Positions 25,118 to 33,955 are shown, counted from the stretch's first letter. The stretch: DNA of 64,000 bases from Natrinema mahii (GCA_000690595.2 JHUT02000005.1:61254-125253); one strand, 5' to 3'. Program-made: numbers and translations. The notes: generated from the letters alone by a model not told the origin.

Positions 25118-25948
25118 ATGGGCATCCTCTCTCGGGCTTCCTACGTCATCCGGTCGAAACTCAACTCGGTCCTCAACCGGGCCGAGGATCCGACCGAGAC
25201 GCTCGACTACTCCTACGAGCAGATGCGCGACCAGCTCCAGCAGGTCAAACGCGGCATCGCCGATCTCACCACGCAGAAAAAGCGCCTCGAGATGCAGAAG
25301 CGCCGCCTCGAGGAGAACGTCGAGAAACACAACGATCAGGCACGCACGGCGGTCCAGCAGGGTCGGGAGGATCTGGCGCGACGCGCCTTAGAGAAGAAGA
25401 AGACGAAGATGAACCAGATCGAGGACTTGGAGCGCCAGATCTCGGACCTGCAGAACCAGCAGGACCGGCTGATCGAACAGAAGAACGAACTCCAGAGCCG
25501 CATCGAGGAGTTCCGCACGAAAAAGGAGACGATGAAGGCCCGCCACGAGGCCGCCAAGGCCAGCTCCACGGTGTCGGAGGCCATGACCGCGACCGGGGAA
25601 GAGTTCGAGGACGTCGGCCGCGCCATCGAACGCGCCGAGGAGCAGACCGAGGACATGGAGGCCCGGGCCGCCGCGATGGACGAACTCCACGAGTCGGGCG
25701 CGTTCGACGACGTCCTCTCGGACAAGGACAACATCGACCGCGAACTCGAGCAGCTCTCGACCGACAGCGGCGTCGAGGCCGAACTCGAGACGCTGAAGTC
25801 CGACGTGGGGGGCGACGAGTCCGACACCGATTCGGAGGCCGAGGCGGCCAGCGAGGTCGACGAGTCGGAACTGACCGACCTCGAGGGCGAGGACCAAGAC
25901 GAGGTCGAGGCCGAACTCGCGGAGTTGCAGGACGAAGAGAGCGCTTGA
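25118..25948 (+). CDS. pspA: PspA/IM30 (Vipp1) family membrane-stress protein
   Basis: A 276-residue peripheral membrane protein, archaeal member of the ESCRT-III-like PspA superfamily that coats and repairs the cytoplasmic membrane. The short amphipathic start MGILSRASYVIRSKLNSVLNRAEDP is the expected helix 0/1, followed by DYSYEQMRDQLQQVKRGIADL. A long coiled coil of Lys/Glu/Gln heptads runs to about residue 165. The C-terminal 80 residues are Asp/Glu-rich and specific to halophiles. It is a leaderless gene. Salt or envelope stress control is known for homologues; no operator was seen here. Confidence 0.92.
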   Translation: MGILSRASYVIRSKLNSVLNRAEDPTETLDYSYEQMRDQLQQVKRGIADLTTQKKRLEMQKRRLEENVEKHNDQARTAVQQGREDLARRALEKKKTKMNQIEDLERQISDLQNQQDRLIEQKNELQSRIEEFRTKKETMKARHEAAKASSTVSEAMTATGEEFEDVGRAIERAEEQTEDMEARAAAMDELHESGAFDDVLSDKDNIDRELEQLSTDSGVEAELETLKSDVGGDESDTDSEAEAASEVDESELTDLEGEDQDEVEAELAELQDEESA

Positions 25949-26060
25949 GCAACGGGGAGTCGACAGCGGTACCGCGACCGCGAGCGCCTCGAGCCGACGC
26001 TTGGTCTCCGCTGCTGTAGTCGGGAGAAACTGTTACCATCGTTCACGATCAAAGACCGGT

Positions 26061-26408
26061 ATGAGCAACGCCTCGCGGTTCGAATCGATTTCCCTGACCA
26101 ATCAGGCCGTCCTGCTGGGGCTCGCCGACCTCGCCACCGAGGGGGAGACACCGGTCCAGACCCACAACGTGAGACAACACTGTAAACAGCGGCTCTCGGG
26201 CGTCGATACGGAGGTCGTCGGGACGATCTCCGAGGCCGACGTCATCCGCTCGCTCTACCGGCTCGAGGAGGCGGAACTGGTCGAGGAAGTCCCGCCCGCG
26301 GAGACGTCACCGACGGGGAAGGGACGACCGGCCTACGCGCTCGCCGTCGAGTCCGACACGGTCTACGACGGCGTCGCCGACGAACTGGTCGAGGGGGCTC
26401 GGGACTGA
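26061..26408 (+). CDS. Small winged-helix-like haloarchaeal protein
   Basis: A 115-residue protein whose layout resembles a minimal winged helix: SLTNQAVLLGLADLA, QTHNVRQHCKQRLSG, EADVIRSLYRLEEAELVEEV, then a wing-like GKGRPAYALAVE hairpin. It may bind DNA, but no family was recognised with certainty. The ATG at 26061 is preferred to the 60-nt longer frame. It stands alone after pspA, 112 nt away, and converges on the FxLYD lipoprotein gene. Confidence 0.7.
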   Translation: MSNASRFESISLTNQAVLLGLADLATEGETPVQTHNVRQHCKQRLSGVDTEVVGTISEADVIRSLYRLEEAELVEEVPPAETSPTGKGRPAYALAVESDTVYDGVADELVEGARD

Positions 26409-26540
26409 GACGAGTTCCTGTCAGTCATTGCCGGTGCACCCGCGACCCGGGTGGCGGGTGCGCCGGGACATCGGGACAGCAATCCGCATGACGCCGCGGC
26501 GATCGGGGGAAGACGTCGCGGTCGCCGGCTCCGACGCCGG

Positions 26541-27050
26541 TCACGAGGGGGTTCCAAGCACCGTGATGTCGTAGTCGGCCACGTCGCCGGGTGCCTCGAG
26601 GACGACGACCTGAAACTCCCAGGCGTCGCCGGCCCCGAGGTCGCCGGTGCTGGCGAAATACCGGCCGAGGAGGTTGCCGGCGGCGTTGTAGATCCGGGTC
26701 CGGACCTCGACGATCTGGAGTCGGTCCGATCCCGTGTTGGTCACGACCCCTTGGACCGTCGAGCCGAGGTAGCCGTCCTCGAGGACGAACTCGTGTTCGA
26801 CCAACTCGAGGGAATCGAGCGGCGTCACCGAGTTCGTCGGTTGCTGTTGGGCCAGCGACGAGGCCGTGGACATCTCGCTTGCGTTCCTGCTCGAGGCGTT
26901 GCTGGCGTTTATCGGACCGACGTTACCGCTCTCGTAGCTGGGATCGCCGCCGAGCGCGTCGCTGCCGGTGCAGCCGGCGGCCGCGGTCGCCATCCCGACG
27001 CCAAGCGACGCAAGCAGTCGCCGTCTGCTCGTCGTCTCCGAGCGCGTCAT
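26541..27050 (-). CDS. Tat lipoprotein with FxLYD domain
   Basis: A 169-residue secreted lipoprotein. The Tat motif SRRRLLASLG is at residues 8-17 and a lipobox with cysteine at residue 27 (ATAAAGC) follows. An Asn/Ser-rich linker precedes an FxLYD beta-sandwich (about 80-169), seen in LELVEHEFVLEDG, VQGVVTNTGSDRLQIVEV and RIYNAAGNLLGRYFASTGDL. Such domains usually mediate binding at the cell surface. The ATG at 27050 starts the signal peptide; the long frame upstream to 27740 is antisense to the next gene. Confidence 0.85.
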   Translation of the reverse strand: MTRSETTSRRRLLASLGVGMATAAAGCTGSDALGGDPSYESGNVGPINASNASSRNASEMSTASSLAQQQPTNSVTPLDSLELVEHEFVLEDGYLGSTVQGVVTNTGSDRLQIVEVRTRIYNAAGNLLGRYFASTGDLGAGDAWEFQVVVLEAPGDVADYDITVLGTPS

Positions 27051-27272
27051 CGCGACCTGCCCGTCGTCCGCGAGTCGATTCCGGTGCCGAGCATATCTTC
27101 GGGGACACCGCCGACGCATTTCAGTGTAGGCCCTGAAGCGACAGCGCTCGGACCGCTCGGGTCCCGCCACGGACCGGCCCGCCCGGCTCGAGGGCGGCCG
27201 TGACGGCGGGAGCGGCGCTCGGCGGTGTATGCAACGCAGGCCCTTATTGTCGGGTCGATTGAACGTGTCTCC

Positions 27273-28319
27273 ATGTCCGCCGAGACCGACGAGACGCTCG
27301 AGTCCTACGGGGCCGACGTGGACGGCCGAGGGGGGCCGTTGGCGCGGCTTCGCGAGTGGGTGCTGATTCGGGGGAACCGGTTGACCGTCGCGGCGTTGCT
27401 CTCGATCGCCGTCTTCGCGCTTGTCGTCGGCCTGTACGAACTCGGCGTGATCAACTTCGTCAACGGGAGTTCCGTGACGAGCGTGGCAAGCGGCATGATC
27501 GCGGGCACGTTCTCGCTGGTGACGCTCGTCGTCTCGGTCAACCAGCTCATCCTCTCCCAGGAGTTCGGCGCGGCGGGGAAGACCCGCGACCGATTCGAGG
27601 GCGTCGTGGCGTTCCGCGAGGACGTCGCCGAGACGGCGGCCGTTTCCGCGACGCCGACCGCGCCCACGAGTGTCCTCGAACTGCTCATCGAGTCGGTCCG
27701 ACGCGACGCGGCCGAACTCGCCGACATCGTCGCCGATCACGACGACGAGGTCCGGGAGACGGTCGTTCGGTACACGAACAGCGTCAGGGAGCGGGCCGAC
27801 CGGGTCGACGAGACGCTCGAGCGCTCGGACTCCGACACCTTTGCGGCCGTCTGGGCGGCAATCAACTACGACGAGGCCTGGCAGCTGTACGTCGCGACTC
27901 AGTTGCGCAACGACTACAACGAGTCGCTGTCGCCGACGGCGAAAGAGCAGTTCGACGACCTGATCGGCACGTTGAAACTGTTCAGGGTGGCCCGCGAGCA
28001 GTTCAAGACGACCTATCTGCAGCGAGAACTCACCCGGTTCTCGCAGCTGACGGTCTACTGCGGCGTCCCGTCGATCCTGTCGGCGATCGTCGTCGGCCTT
28101 CTCTACGCCGACTTCGCCGGGCCGAGTCTCAGCGTCGTTGCGCTCCCCTACGTCGTCGCCGTCCTGATCGTCGTCGTCCTCTCGCCGCTTTCCCTGCTGG
28201 TCTCCTACATCCTCCGGACCGCGACCGTCACCCGCCGGACCGCGTCGGTCGGCCCGTTCATCCCGCAGAAAGACCCCGACGAGGGTCCCTTCGACGTGAC
28301 CGACGGCGAGGACCGCTGA
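27273..28319 (+). CDS. Four-helix membrane protein with coiled cytoplasmic domain, haloarchaeal
   Basis: A 348-residue protein with two N-terminal membrane helices (VAALLSIAVFALVVGLYELG near 38-57 and MIAGTFSLVTLVVSVNQLIL near 73-92), a charged helical domain of about 170 residues, and two C-terminal helices (YCGVPSILSAIVVGLLYADF and a long VVALPYVVAVLIVVVLS stretch). The tail FIPQKDPDEGPFD is acidic. No transporter or enzyme motif was seen. I recognise it only as a conserved haloarchaeal membrane family. The ATG at 27273 is used, since 16 residues upstream are not credible. Confidence 0.7.
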   Translation: MSAETDETLESYGADVDGRGGPLARLREWVLIRGNRLTVAALLSIAVFALVVGLYELGVINFVNGSSVTSVASGMIAGTFSLVTLVVSVNQLILSQEFGAAGKTRDRFEGVVAFREDVAETAAVSATPTAPTSVLELLIESVRRDAAELADIVADHDDEVRETVVRYTNSVRERADRVDETLERSDSDTFAAVWAAINYDEAWQLYVATQLRNDYNESLSPTAKEQFDDLIGTLKLFRVAREQFKTTYLQRELTRFSQLTVYCGVPSILSAIVVGLLYADFAGPSLSVVALPYVVAVLIVVVLSPLSLLVSYILRTATVTRRTASVGPFIPQKDPDEGPFDVTDGEDR

Positions 28320-28503
28320 TCACTCCCGGTCCGCGTCGGCTCCGCGACCGGTCTCCCGGCGGGAGTGGCAGGCACGGATCCGGGAACGCGGCGGGGGCCG
28401 ATTCGTCCGCCTGACCGCGACCCTCGAGGTCGACATCGATCGCCGCGGCCCCGACGCGGCGGCCGATCGGGTCGCGGCCGCGATCGAGGGCTGGCTCGAG
28501 TGA
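28300..28503 (+). pseudogene. Coding-like fragment without a start codon
   Basis: This frame is open from the TGA at 28297 to the TGA at 28501. Its last 45 codons have G or C in nearly every third position and read like a haloarchaeal protein end: REWQARIRERGGGRF, LTATLEVDIDRRG, RVAAAIEGWLE. No ATG, GTG or TTG is available. It may be the 3' remnant of a lost gene, or a small protein with an unusual start. It sits between a membrane-protein gene and a convergent Tat-substrate gene. Confidence 0.35.
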
Positions 28504-28528
28504 CGGCGCTCGAGTCGTCTCGAGACGA

Positions 28529-29425
28529 TCACAGCCCGAGATCGACGCCGAACGGGTCGAAGCCGGACGGATCGACCGGGGCGAGGTCGGCGGGCAGTTC
28601 GTCGGGGACGACCGCCTCGGGCAGGGCGTCCCAGCCGAGGTCGTCCTCGCCGGGGACCGCGTCGGTGTCGAACGTCGGCTCGTCGGCGGGGTCGACGTCG
28701 CGGTCCTCCCGTGGCGGCGCGTCGTGGGCGTAGACGCTCTCGGGGTGGTCGACGGTCCAGACGTGGAGCATACAGGGGGTCCGACAGGGGAACTCGAGGT
28801 CGCCGTCCGCGAACTCCCGGTCGTAGGTCTGCAGATAGAACCACCACGCGAACCGCCCGGGGAGACCGGTGTGGGCGTGCCACGGCGAACACCGGTCGGC
28901 GGCGGCTCCGTCGTCGCCGTACACCGCCGGCGGCTCGACGGGTGCGCCCGCCCGCGTCGCGACGAACATGACGCCGATCGAGCGCCACGTCTCGTTGTCG
29001 ACCAGCACCGCTTCCGGCCGCTCCGGAGCCAGGAGATCGCCGTCGCCGATGAACGTCGGGTTGAGCCAGTGCGACCAGCTGTCGTCGCCGGTCTCGAGCG
29101 TATCGAAGTACGGTTTGTAGCCCGCCTCGAGCAGTGCGTCGACGTCCGGATATCGGGTCTCGAGGGCCTCGTCGACTGCGGACCGTAACTCGACCGTCGC
29201 CGGGTGGTCGTCCGCACAGCCCTCCGTGCTCGTCCCCTCGCAGTGGGCCATGTCGGGTTCGATCGTCGCGTCGGGACAGTCGCGACCGAACCGTCGGGCG
29301 AGGTCGGTCGTCCGATCGCCGTCGGCGGCGCGAGCGCTGCCGACGGCTGAGAGCGCGGCCGTTCCGGCCGAGGCCTGCAAGAGCCGTCGTCGAGACACGG
29401 TCCGTTTATCGTCGCTATCAGACAT
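28529..29425 (-). CDS. Tat-exported protein of unknown function
   Basis: A 298-residue secreted protein. The Tat signal SRRRLLQASAG is at residues 11-21 with cleavage likely after ARA near 34. The mature part has paired cysteines (CPDATIEPDMAHC, CADD) and His/Trp-rich blocks: WSHWLNPTFIGDGDLL, CSPWHAHTGLPGRFAWWFYL, and CRTPCMLHVWTVDHPESVYAHDAP. These could bind metal, but I know no activity for this family. The ATG at 29425 sets the Tat motif at its usual distance. No cluster partner is evident. Confidence 0.78.
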   Translation of the reverse strand: MSDSDDKRTVSRRRLLQASAGTAALSAVGSARAADGDRTTDLARRFGRDCPDATIEPDMAHCEGTSTEGCADDHPATVELRSAVDEALETRYPDVDALLEAGYKPYFDTLETGDDSWSHWLNPTFIGDGDLLAPERPEAVLVDNETWRSIGVMFVATRAGAPVEPPAVYGDDGAAADRCSPWHAHTGLPGRFAWWFYLQTYDREFADGDLEFPCRTPCMLHVWTVDHPESVYAHDAPPREDRDVDPADEPTFDTDAVPGEDDLGWDALPEAVVPDELPADLAPVDPSGFDPFGVDLGL

Positions 29426-29529
29426 CCTCACGTCCCACACCGACGACCGGTATGAAACCCCGTTGCGGGTTCCCCTGACAGTCGCCGACAGTGGGGAGAC
29501 GAGTCAGTTGAACGCGGACTCGAGGGCAG

Positions 29530-30576
29530 TTACGCCGAGCCGAAACCGGCACCCGTCCCGGGCCGCTCGAGGGCGGCGAGGTCGATCCGACCGTTCGCGA
29601 GGGGGACGCCGTCGACGGGGTCGTCGGCGAGCAACAGCGAGCCGTCGAGGTCGGCGTAGTCCAGCAGCGGCGCGAGGTGACAGGCCGCGGCGATCGAGGC
29701 GTTCGATTCGGTCATACAGCCACACATGACCTCGAGGCCGTGGGCGCGGGCGGCGCTGATCAGCCGTCTCGCCTCCCGGAGTCCGCCGCATTTCATCAGT
29801 TTCAGGTTCGCGATGTCACAGCGGTCCGCGATGCGGGGGATGTCCGCGAGCGTCCGGCAGGACTCGTCGGCGGCGATCGGCAGCGCCGAGCGCTCGGAGA
29901 CGAACCGCAGTCCCTCGGGGTCCTCGGCGGCGACCGGCTGCTCGACGAACGCGGGGTCGTACTCGGCGAGCCGGTCGATCTTTCGGACCGCCTCGCGCGG
30001 GGTCCAAGCCTCGTTCGCGTCGACGAACAGCCGCACGTCGGGCGCGACCGACCGGATCGTCCGGACGATCTCGAGGTCGCGATCGGTGCCGAGTTTGACC
30101 TTGAGAGTGTCGAACCCGCGCTCGAGGGCCGTTTCGGTCTTCGCTTGCATCGTCTCCGTATCGTCGAGCCCGATCGTATACGAGGTCGAGAGCGTCTCGG
30201 TCGGGTCGAGCCCCCAGTAGCGATAGAGGGGCACCTCGAGTCGCTTCGTGACGAGGTCGTGGAGCGCGATGCTCACCGCGGCGCGGGCGGCCGGGTTCTT
30301 CCGGACCGTCTCGCGCATGCGGCGTTCGATCCGCTCGAGGTGGTGGGGGTCGCCGACCGACTCGACGACCGCAAGCAGGTCGGGCAGGACGGCGGCGACG
30401 GTGGCCGCGGTCTCGCCGTAGTGTGTCGCCGGGGCGGCGGCGCCGAGGCCGGTCGTCCCCTCGTCGTCCTCGATCCGGACGTAGACGACCTCGGTCTCGG
30501 TCGTCGTGCCGCGGGCGATTCCGAACGGGTACTCGAGGGGCAGCGACCGCCGCTCGAACGAGGTCTCGAGGCTCAT
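29530..30576 (-). CDS. dgcA: N-acetyl-D-glutamate racemase DgcA (dipeptide-epimerase-like enolase superfamily)
   Basis: A 348-residue enolase-superfamily enzyme formerly named dipeptide epimerase. The catalytic lysines are in LKVKLG (near 160) and ANLKLMKCGG (near 260). The metal acids are in FVDANEAW, FVEQPV and IAADESC. In the DgcN-DgcA route described for marine Proteobacteria and halophilic archaea it converts N-acetyl-D-glutamate to the L form. The ATG overlaps the dgcN stop by 4 nt (ATGA), so the two are coupled. Without that neighbour, Ala-Glu epimerase would be the default call. Confidence 0.85.
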   Translation of the reverse strand: MSLETSFERRSLPLEYPFGIARGTTTETEVVYVRIEDDEGTTGLGAAAPATHYGETAATVAAVLPDLLAVVESVGDPHHLERIERRMRETVRKNPAARAAVSIALHDLVTKRLEVPLYRYWGLDPTETLSTSYTIGLDDTETMQAKTETALERGFDTLKVKLGTDRDLEIVRTIRSVAPDVRLFVDANEAWTPREAVRKIDRLAEYDPAFVEQPVAAEDPEGLRFVSERSALPIAADESCRTLADIPRIADRCDIANLKLMKCGGLREARRLISAARAHGLEVMCGCMTESNASIAAACHLAPLLDYADLDGSLLLADDPVDGVPLANGRIDLAALERPGTGAGFGSA

Positions 30577-31592
30577 AGCAGCGCCTCGAGGACCGCGTCG
30601 GTTCCGAACCGGATGACGTCGTCGGCCGGCGCGCCGAGGGTGTCGGCGTATTCGGCGACCGCGTCGCTGGCGGCCGCGTCGTCTGCCAGCCCCGACGTGT
30701 TGAGCGCGCCGGCGACGACCCGACCGTCGGCGACCGGCGCGGCGACGCTCTCGTAGAGGTCGACGTAGGTCGGGATCGACGGCAGCGCGAACGACTCGTA
30801 GCCGTGGATCGCCTCCCGGCCGGCCTCGTGACAGAGGACGAGCTTGTCGGCCATCGAGCCGTGGAGAATGCCCAGCGTGACCGGCGAGTACGCCGGGTGG
30901 ACGATGCTGCCCTGCCCCTCGACGAAGAGGTAGTCGTGGTCGTCGCCGATCTCGAGGAGCATCTCCTCGACCGCGCCGGCGGTGAAGTCGCTGACGACGC
31001 GGTCGATCGGGGTGCCCCAGCCCTCGATCATGATGCCGGTCTGGCCGGTCGGGACGACGGCGGCGTCGTGGCCGGCCGCGCGGGCGTCCCGGGCCAGCTC
31101 CATCGTCGTCGTCATCTTGCCGACCGAGCAGTCCGTACCGACGGTGAGGATCACTTCGGCGTCGACCTCGTCGGCGACGCCGTCGGCCACCGTGAGGCCC
31201 TCGGGCGGGTTCCGGACGTCCCGCAACTCGCAGTCGTGTTCCGCTGCCAGTCGGGCGAACTCCTCGTCGTCGGCCAGGAAGTAGTGCAGCCCCGAAATCA
31301 CGTCACAGCCGTGCTCGAGCGCGGTTCGGATGTCGCCACGCCAACTCTCTTCTAAGCCGCCGCCGATCGGTGCGATCCCGATCAGTAAGGCGTCGACGGC
31401 GTCGGACTCGAGGTCGTCCATGCCCGCGACGATCGGCGCGTCCTGAACGTCCGGGACGAAGTCCGAGACCCGTCGGCCGGCGCGGTCGCGGTCGAGGACG
31501 GCGACGACGTCGTGGTCGGCGTACCGGAGGACTCCGAGGGCGGTCTTGGCTCGGTCGGGAAACTGTTCGTGGGCAAGAATTGCGACGCGCAT
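30573..31592 (-). CDS. dgcN: D-glutamate N-acetyltransferase DgcN (DUF1611 family)
   Basis: A 339-residue DUF1611 protein with an N-terminal Rossmann-like domain (MRVAILAHEQF) and a C-terminal P-loop domain, Walker A-like GTDCSVGKMTTT near residue 155. VPTGQTGIMIEGWG and FVEGQGSIVHPAYS follow. The family acetylates D-glutamate using acetyl-CoA as the first step of D-Glu use. It is the first gene of a two-gene operon with dgcA. The ATG at 31592 is selected; the longer frame to 31988 crosses noncoding and a degenerate zinc-finger fragment. D-Glu would come from bacterial walls in the brine. Confidence 0.85.
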   Translation of the reverse strand: MRVAILAHEQFPDRAKTALGVLRYADHDVVAVLDRDRAGRRVSDFVPDVQDAPIVAGMDDLESDAVDALLIGIAPIGGGLEESWRGDIRTALEHGCDVISGLHYFLADDEEFARLAAEHDCELRDVRNPPEGLTVADGVADEVDAEVILTVGTDCSVGKMTTTMELARDARAAGHDAAVVPTGQTGIMIEGWGTPIDRVVSDFTAGAVEEMLLEIGDDHDYLFVEGQGSIVHPAYSPVTLGILHGSMADKLVLCHEAGREAIHGYESFALPSIPTYVDLYESVAAPVADGRVVAGALNTSGLADDAAASDAVAEYADTLGAPADDVIRFGTDAVLEALL

Positions 31593-31737
31593 ACCGGGAC
31601 CTAGACGGGGGCGAAGTAAAGTGGCGCGATCGGCGGACGGAAATTGGTACCGGCCGGCAAACAGCAGGACTTGACGGGTCGCGGGTAAGCGACTCCTCGA
31701 TTCGAGTGTGGGCAAAAACGCCCCGATCGGGGTCAGT

Positions 31738-31851
31738 TCACCTCGAGCGCCAGGCTGGACTGCAGAACCCGCGTTCGGTCGCGTTGAAGTCCGGATACGC
31801 CGTGAAATCGCCACGACATTGCTCATACGTGACGGTTTCGAAGTCGGACAT
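31738..31851 (-). pseudogene. Degenerate small zinc-finger protein (37 aa)
   Basis: ATG to TGA, 37 codons with coding-like third positions. The peptide contains YEQCRGDFTAYP and ATERGFCSPAW. This fits the common haloarchaeal finger pattern CxxCGxxF...FCSxxC except that the first and last cysteines are Tyr and Trp, each explained by one base change (TGT to TAT, TGC to TGG). It is probably a decayed copy, though a functional divergent peptide is possible. The rest of the 438-nt gap between dgcN and the next gene shows nothing. Confidence 0.4.
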
Positions 31852-32030
31852 ACCCGACCGGGACTACGGCTTCGAACCCGAAAAGGATTGGAACGGCCCG
31901 GTGACCGCCCCAGTAAGCCGTCCTTTCGCCCGCAGTCTCGTTCGCGGACTGACCGTTCCGTTTTCCGGGCCGACCGATCGATCGACAACGGTCGGTAGAC
32001 TTATGTCTGTGGGGTGTGGCACCGTGTGTC

Positions 32031-32216
32031 ATGAACGGCGTCCTCAACGAGACGACGAACAAGATCCACAAGCACGAACACGGTCGTTCGGACTTCCAGA
32101 CGACCTGTGGCGCGACCGCCCACGTCGCCCACGACGACCTCCGGCTGGTCCCCGTCGAACAGGCCGACGACGCGAACCGCTGTGGCCGCTGCTTCGAGGA
32201 CGGCGGCGGCTACTGA
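32031..32216 (+). CDS. Small Cys-containing haloarchaeal protein
   Basis: A 61-residue protein with a His/Lys-rich N-terminus (NKIHKHEHGRSDF) and two Cys sites, TTCGATAHVAHDDL and NRCGRCFEDGGG, that could together bind one metal ion. It is leaderless: TATA-like ACTTATGT is centred 28 nt before the ATG at 32031. Small zinc-finger-like proteins of this size are numerous in haloarchaea; role unknown. Confidence 0.7.
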   Translation: MNGVLNETTNKIHKHEHGRSDFQTTCGATAHVAHDDLRLVPVEQADDANRCGRCFEDGGGY

Positions 32217-32299
32217 CTCAGACGGATTGTTGTCACCGTCTCCCAGGACGTCCGCGGGACGGTCGCGGGTGTCCCGGCAACGACTGACAGTAACCCGTA

Positions 32300-33220
32300 T
32301 CACAGGATTCGCAGTTCCGTCGTCCAGAACGACCGATAGGCGTCCGCGAGCGCGGATTCGGGATCGCCGGTCGCGTCGACCGCGGCGGTTCCCGCCGGCT
32401 CGAGGCCGGCCTCTGCGACGAGCGTGTCGACGACGCCGCGCTGGCCGACGACGAACAGGCGGTCGACCTCGTCGCGGGCCGTCGCGACGGCGTCGCGACA
32501 GCGCTCGAGGTGGTCGTCGATCTGTTCGTCACGGATCCGTTCGAACCGGGCCTGTGAGAACCCGCCTTTCGAGTGACTGCCCTTGACGTCGCTTTCGAAC
32601 CCGCGGTAGTCGACCCGCTCGTCGCCGTCGTAGACCCCGAGCGCGAACAGGTCCGTCCGGACCAGCGCGAGGGCGTGGCGGCCGGTCGGCAGGAAGTGCT
32701 CGCGATCGATGGCGAACCCGTCGTCCCACGTCGGCTCGCGGGTCGGCTCGACCGGCGGCGACAGGGCCACTGCGATCAGGCCGGCGTCGTCGACACAGCA
32801 CAGACACGGCGCGGCATCCTCGAGCAGCGCGACCCGGTCGCCCAGCGGCTCCGCGAGATCGGACCGGACCGATTCGGGCAGCCCCGCCTCGTCGACCGCG
32901 GCGGTCAGCGCGCCCTCCGGCTCCGTCCGGAACGACTCCAGTCGCTCGAGGACCGCCTCGAGACGCCGTCCCCGTACCTGCACGCGGCGACGGACGGCGA
33001 CGCCGTCGTCGGCGTCGTCGACCTGCTCGAGTTCGCCCTCGAGCTGGGCGATCCGGTCCTCGAGGCGGTTGACCCGCTGTTCGGCCTCCTGTCTCGCCGT
33101 GGCCGCCTCGGCCCGGCGGTCGGACTCGGCCTCGTAACGCTTGCGTAACCGCTCGTTTTCGTCCTCGAGATCGTCGATCCGCTCTTTGAGCGACGCGCGG
33201 CCGAGCAACTCGTCGATCAT
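32300..33220 (-). CDS. Vms1/Ankzf1-family release factor-like protein (peptidyl-tRNA hydrolase)
   Basis: A 306-residue protein. An N-terminal coiled coil (about 5-70) is rich in Arg/Glu heptads. A Vms1/eRF1-like domain follows, with RTDLFALGVYDGDERVDY and GSHSKGGFSQARFERIRDEQ; the GGFSQ-xxFxR loop is the Vms1 catalytic loop with its glutamine. The C-terminal part has DRLFVVGQRGVVDTLV. Vms1/Ankzf1 proteins release peptides from tRNA on stalled ribosomes, so a ribosome-rescue role is likely. It stands alone and is followed on the other side by a DUF5802-like gene on the same strand. Confidence 0.85.
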   Translation of the reverse strand: MIDELLGRASLKERIDDLEDENERLRKRYEAESDRRAEAATARQEAEQRVNRLEDRIAQLEGELEQVDDADDGVAVRRRVQVRGRRLEAVLERLESFRTEPEGALTAAVDEAGLPESVRSDLAEPLGDRVALLEDAAPCLCCVDDAGLIAVALSPPVEPTREPTWDDGFAIDREHFLPTGRHALALVRTDLFALGVYDGDERVDYRGFESDVKGSHSKGGFSQARFERIRDEQIDDHLERCRDAVATARDEVDRLFVVGQRGVVDTLVAEAGLEPAGTAAVDATGDPESALADAYRSFWTTELRIL

Positions 33221-33249
33221 TCGGCGGAAAACGAGAAGCGAGCCTACTT

Positions 33250-33633
33250 TTAGGTTCCGGCGTTGGACCGGCCCGCACCGGCCGAGTCGGACCGCCAGCC
33301 GCCGGCGAACTCGAGCAACTGCCGGGCGCGGTCGCGCCGGGCGAGAAACACTTCCCGGAGCGACGGCGGGTTCCTGACGTCGGTCCCCTCGAGCATCGAT
33401 TCGGGAAGCGCGAGCGTGTTCGTCGGGACGTTTGCGCCCCCGTGAACCGCGAAGTGTCGCGACTCGAGTTTCATTACGAGCGGGGTATCGAGCGGCTCGA
33501 GGCCTTCGCCGCTGGCGTACACTTCCTCGTTGAGCCGCTCGTGTTGCTCGCTGTGCATGAGTGCGTGCTCCCCGTCGGTGGGAGTCACGTAGAGTCGTCC
33601 GAGATAGTAGCTCCGCGAAAACACCTCGAACAT
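33250..33633 (-). CDS. Conserved haloarchaeal protein (DUF5802-like)
   Basis: A 127-residue protein that starts MFEVFSRSYYLGRLYVTP and contains HSEQHERLNEEVYASGEG and LDTPLVMKLESRHFAVHGG, which I recognise as haloarchaeal DUF5802. No enzymatic motif is known. It is the first gene of a probable two-gene unit with the Vms1-like gene (29-nt gap). A Ser/Gly tail ends the protein. Confidence 0.75.
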   Translation of the reverse strand: MFEVFSRSYYLGRLYVTPTDGEHALMHSEQHERLNEEVYASGEGLEPLDTPLVMKLESRHFAVHGGANVPTNTLALPESMLEGTDVRNPPSLREVFLARRDRARQLLEFAGGWRSDSAGAGRSNAGT

Positions 33634-33946
33634 GGTATTTGGTGACAGGGGACGCAGTGGTATAACCCTTTTCGGATAGGTTTAAACCGTCGCGCTAACA
33701 GACCGTTTCGTCGGCGACGCGTGGTGCGATCTCGGGTCGCGTCCGCTCCGCGATTCGAGCGGGGTATCGACGCCGACGGTGGCCGGGTCCGTGAAACGGT
33801 TCGAACGGTCGGTAACCGAACCGTTCGTGCCACCGGATCGATGGCGGCGACCGACCGAAAACGACGACAACTCCGACCGCCTTGAACGCTCAAACGGAAT
33901 CTCGGCCGTCGATGCGGTCGAGTGAACGGTCCGAACGAAGGTCCGT

Positions 33947-33955
33947 CTTTTTAGT
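33947..33955 (+). promoter_or_regulatory. TATA box of secreted coiled-coil protein gene
   Basis: CTTTTTAGT is centred 29 nt before the ATG at 33980. This rules out the in-frame ATG at 33956, which would lie upstream of the transcript start. Confidence 0.5.

Noticed and set aside
26078-26095. GGTTCGAATC-like T-loop sequence
   Set aside because: It is inside a coding frame and has no surrounding cloverleaf.
31823-32071. Minus-strand 82-residue frame overlapping the start of the gene at 32031
   Set aside because: No conserved pattern; it covers the promoter and the zinc-finger remnant in another frame.
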